A stretch of 64,000 nucleotides of DNA from Rhizobium herbae (lineage in GTDB: Bacteria > Pseudomonadota > Alphaproteobacteria > Rhizobiales > Rhizobiaceae): NCBI RefSeq assembly GCF_017873135.1, contig NZ_JAGGJV010000007.1:1-64000 (forward strand), in the 5' to 3' direction. The translations under genes and the position numbers were made by a program. The notes beneath the pieces are model-generated. The model searched no databases. It saw only the letters and a list, made by a program, of their open reading frames with translations, and was not told the origin of the DNA. Shown here piece after piece: positions 61,895 through 64,000 of the stretch; within the stretch, counting starts at the first letter, position 1; every line of letters begins with the position of its first letter.

Positions 61895-62827
61895 TTAGGC
61901 CGCAAGCGGGGTGAGCCCGGCCTCGATCTGGTCACGGTAAGGCTCGTAACGGGCCGGCAGCTTCAGAACCTCGCCAAGATGCGCCGTGTCTTCGTCGCGG
62001 CTGAAACCAGGTTCATTGGTTGCGATCTCGAACAGCACGCCGCCGGGAGTGCGGAAGTAAATCGCCCAGAAGTAGTCGCGGTCGATCACCGGGGTGACCT
62101 GGTAGCCCGTATCCATCAGCGCCTTGCGGACTTCGAGCTGCTTTTCGCGATTCTCGACGGCGAAGGCGATGTGATGCACCGAACCCGCTGCCTGCCTTGC
62201 GAAGGGCGTTTGGGGAAGTGCCTCAAGGTCGATCGTGTCGGCGCCGTTTCCGCCTGGGATGATGAAGCGAGTGACATCGCCTTCGGTCTCGGCACGTTCG
62301 TAGCCCATGAACCCAAGAAGTTCGGCGGTGGCAGCCTTGTCATGCAGGCGGAACTTGGCTCCGGAGAACCCTCGTATGGCGACGCTGTCAGCGATACCAG
62401 CTCCGTTCCAAGCACTGCGGGCGTCGTCTGCCGTCTCGATCAGAGCAAATCCTTCGCCATCGGGTCCATTGAACCGTAGGCGGTCAGCACCGAAAGTTCT
62501 ATCCGCCTGCAGGTTGCTGGCGCCCCTTGTTGTCAGTCGATCCTGCCAGAAGGAGAGGGAGCCTTTCGGGACGGCGAACTGCGTCTCGCTGACTTCGCCA
62601 ACGCCCGGCCGGCCGCGCATCACGTTGGGGAATGGGAAGTAGGTCATGACGGTGCCGGGTGTCCCCGCTTCATCACCATAGTAAAGGTGATAGACGTTCG
62701 GGTCGTCGAAGTTGACGGTCTTCTTGACGCGGCGCAGGCCGAGTGTGTCCGTGAAGAACGTATTGTTCTGGCGGGCATCCGATGCCATGGACGTGATGTG
62801 GTGCAGTCCTTTGATATCCTTGATCAT
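61895..62827 (-). CDS. Ring-cleaving dioxygenase of the MhqO/LinE-like VOC family
   Basis: 310 residues built of two VOC modules: HHITSMASDARQNNTFFTDT, GRPGVGEVSETQFAVPKGSL, then HHIAFAVENREKQLEVRKAL and the metal-ligand region GGVLFEIATNEPGF. The metal ligands are probably His10 in the first motif, the His in the second HHIAFAV and the Glu in VLFEIA. This pattern is that of MhqO-type hydroquinone-cleaving dioxygenases induced by electrophiles. I chose the ATG at 62827 because GGAAGG lies upstream; an in-frame GTG/ATG further upstream enters the promoter. Confidence 0.86.
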   Translation of the reverse strand: MIKDIKGLHHITSMASDARQNNTFFTDTLGLRRVKKTVNFDDPNVYHLYYGDEAGTPGTVMTYFPFPNVMRGRPGVGEVSETQFAVPKGSLSFWQDRLTTRGASNLQADRTFGADRLRFNGPDGEGFALIETADDARSAWNGAGIADSVAIRGFSGAKFRLHDKAATAELLGFMGYERAETEGDVTRFIIPGGNGADTIDLEALPQTPFARQAAGSVHHIAFAVENREKQLEVRKALMDTGYQVTPVIDRDYFWAIYFRTPGGVLFEIATNEPGFSRDEDTAHLGEVLKLPARYEPYRDQIEAGLTPLAA

Positions 62828-62899
62828 GATGTCGACCTTCCGTGGTTGTTCGTCTCGTCTGATGGGAAATCTACGCCAGTTGATCAAATGCCGGAATTG

Positions 62900-62911
62900 C
62901 AATAATAATTG
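62900..62911. promoter_or_regulatory. Candidate LysR site between dioxygenase and LysR genes
   Basis: CAAT-AATA-ATTG, a short inverted repeat inside a run of ATTG/CAAT half-sites (62895-62921) in the 114-base divergent region. It is placed as expected for a LysR operator acting on both genes. Confidence 0.4.
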
Positions 62912-62941
62912 TCAATGAATTGCGCTGGATGAAATAATCGA

Positions 62942-63841
62942 ATGAACGACTACAAAGCTCTGCGAACATTCCTCCTCGCCGCTGAAAAGCGGAACTTCGC
63001 CCAGGTCGCGCGCGAACTGGACATGACACCCGCAGCCGTCACGCGGGCAATCGCCGCTCTGGAAGACGACCTAGGCGTCCAACTCTTCGTTCGAACGACC
63101 CGGCACGTATCGCTGACCACCGACGGAGCAATCTTTGCCGCACAGATACAGCCCGCGGTTCAGGCACTCGAAAACGCCCGCAAGGATGTGATGAACACGC
63201 ATAAGGCAGATCATGGCCGGCTTCGGATCAGCGCGCCGACCTGGTTCGGTCAGCAAATCCTGCCACCCATCTTGTCGGGATTTAAGGAACGCTATCCCAG
63301 GATCAATTTTGAAATTTCCTTGGCGGACGGGCTCGTGAACATCATCGACGATGACTACGATCTGGCGATCCGCATCTCCGCGGCACCATCGGACAAGTTC
63401 ACCATCTGGCGGAAGATTAGTCTCGTGCGGCGCATTCTCGTTGCAGCACCCGGAAGCCGATTTGCAAACATGGAGCATCCCAGCGAGCTGACACCCGACG
63501 ATTGCCTTGCCTACAGTGGTGAAAGCAAACGGGAGACCTGGTCATTATCGGATGGCAGCGGCAGTGCGACAATATCTGCGGGCCGCGCGTTCAGTACCAA
63601 CAGCGGAGATGTTCTGGCCGACATGGCTGCGGAGGGTGCCGGGGTTGCTATGCTCCCCAAGTTCCACGTGGCCGAGCATCTGCGCACGGCAAGGCTGGTT
63701 CATGTGCTTCAGAACTGGTCACCACCGGATTTGTGGCTAACGTTATATTACCCGCCGTATCAGGCGCTGCCTCCACGCATTGCCTCGTTTTCAAAATTCT
63801 TCGAACAACAAGTACCGGCGTTTATAACCGCGATCGAGTGA
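62942..63841 (+). CDS. LysR-type transcriptional regulator
   Basis: 299 residues. The helix-turn-helix is in the first 60 residues (FAQVARELDMTPAAVTRAIA, then DDLGVQLFVRTTRHVSLT) and the effector domain begins near residue 90 (HGRLRISAPTWFGQQILPPI). It is the CrgA/DhfR-like branch by its start. Divergent from the dioxygenase and isochorismatase genes with a 114-base shared region. It probably responds to an electrophile or quinone and controls the detoxification cluster. Confidence 0.93.
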   Translation: MNDYKALRTFLLAAEKRNFAQVARELDMTPAAVTRAIAALEDDLGVQLFVRTTRHVSLTTDGAIFAAQIQPAVQALENARKDVMNTHKADHGRLRISAPTWFGQQILPPILSGFKERYPRINFEISLADGLVNIIDDDYDLAIRISAAPSDKFTIWRKISLVRRILVAAPGSRFANMEHPSELTPDDCLAYSGESKRETWSLSDGSGSATISAGRAFSTNSGDVLADMAAEGAGVAMLPKFHVAEHLRTARLVHVLQNWSPPDLWLTLYYPPYQALPPRIASFSKFFEQQVPAFITAIE

Positions 63842-64000
63842 TCTTCGCCATCATAAAGCGCCGCTGGTCTTGCCAAACCCTCCAAAGAAACTGTTACGGC
63901 GTCAGGTTTTGCAAAATGCCACCGGAAATGGCGGAGCGCCCGGATTTCGCCTCGGGGGAATATCATTCCGCAATGATCTGCCACCACGCGGATCCACACC
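63842..64000. other. Right edge, nothing recognised
   Basis: The last 159 bases after the LysR gene contain no gene that I can support. A minus-strand open frame here is mostly the shadow of the LysR end. Confidence 0.4.

Overview
The window looks like accessory or secondary-replicon DNA of an alphaproteobacterium, most likely Rhizobiales (Rhizobium/Agrobacterium-like). This is inferred from high GC, many ABC importers each paired with a LysR or AraC regulator, an ExoP/Wzy-type polysaccharide block, and decayed IS3 and IS5 transposases. I saw no rRNA, tRNA, CRISPR array, phage module or replication origin.

Layout. (1) 0.4-5.4 kb: a decayed IS3 orfB, a NitT/TauT-type ABC importer with a glyoxalase-fold protein, an AraC regulator, and an IS5 transposase remnant. 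(2) 5.7-16.7 kb: a ten-gene minus-strand operon, most genes overlapping by a few bases. It holds a PotABCD-type importer, a flavin monooxygenase, a creatininase-family hydrolase, a CocE-type hydrolase, a CMP/dCMP-type deaminase, a questin-oxidase-like protein and a chlorohydrolase/deaminase-type amidohydrolase, with a LysR gene upstream. (3) 18.1-21.0 kb: a divergent gamma-glutamyltransferase and CodA-like amidohydrolase pair. (4) 21.4-29.5 kb: a LysR gene opposite an operon of an RraA-type aldolase, BCCP, biotin carboxylase, a BCCP-like protein without the biotin lysine, PxpB, PxpC, PxpA and an aminotransferase. (5) 29.5-34.5 kb: LysR opposite an SDR plus a polar amino-acid ABC importer. (6) 35-39.8 kb: an LLM-class flavin monooxygenase, a decayed SDR, a Prc-type protease and a small unknown protein. 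(7) 40.1-52.5 kb: surface polysaccharide genes (glycosyltransferases, Wzx flippase, Wzz/ExoP-like protein, GH5 hydrolase, Wzy-like polymerase, WecG/TagA enzyme). No initiating phosphoglycosyltransferase or outer-membrane exporter is present, so the set is incomplete here. (8) 53.4-63.8 kb: two AraC regulators and a detoxification-like cluster (haloperoxidase-type hydrolase, MFS exporter with a fused monooxygenase-like tail, DoxX, YtcJ amidohydrolase, XapX, YcaC-type isochorismatase, MhqO-type dioxygenase) opposite a LysR gene.

How it fits together. Blocks 2-4 are unusually rich in enzymes that break C-N bonds in cyclic or substituted amides. They read as an uptake and degradation island for unidentified nitrogen heterocycles or lactams. 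The strongest candidates for undescribed biology are the ten-gene operon, the biotin-carboxylase plus PxpABC operon with its biotin-less carrier paralogue, and the closing redox cluster, in which two Tat-signal genes carry an internal ribosome-binding site and start codon.
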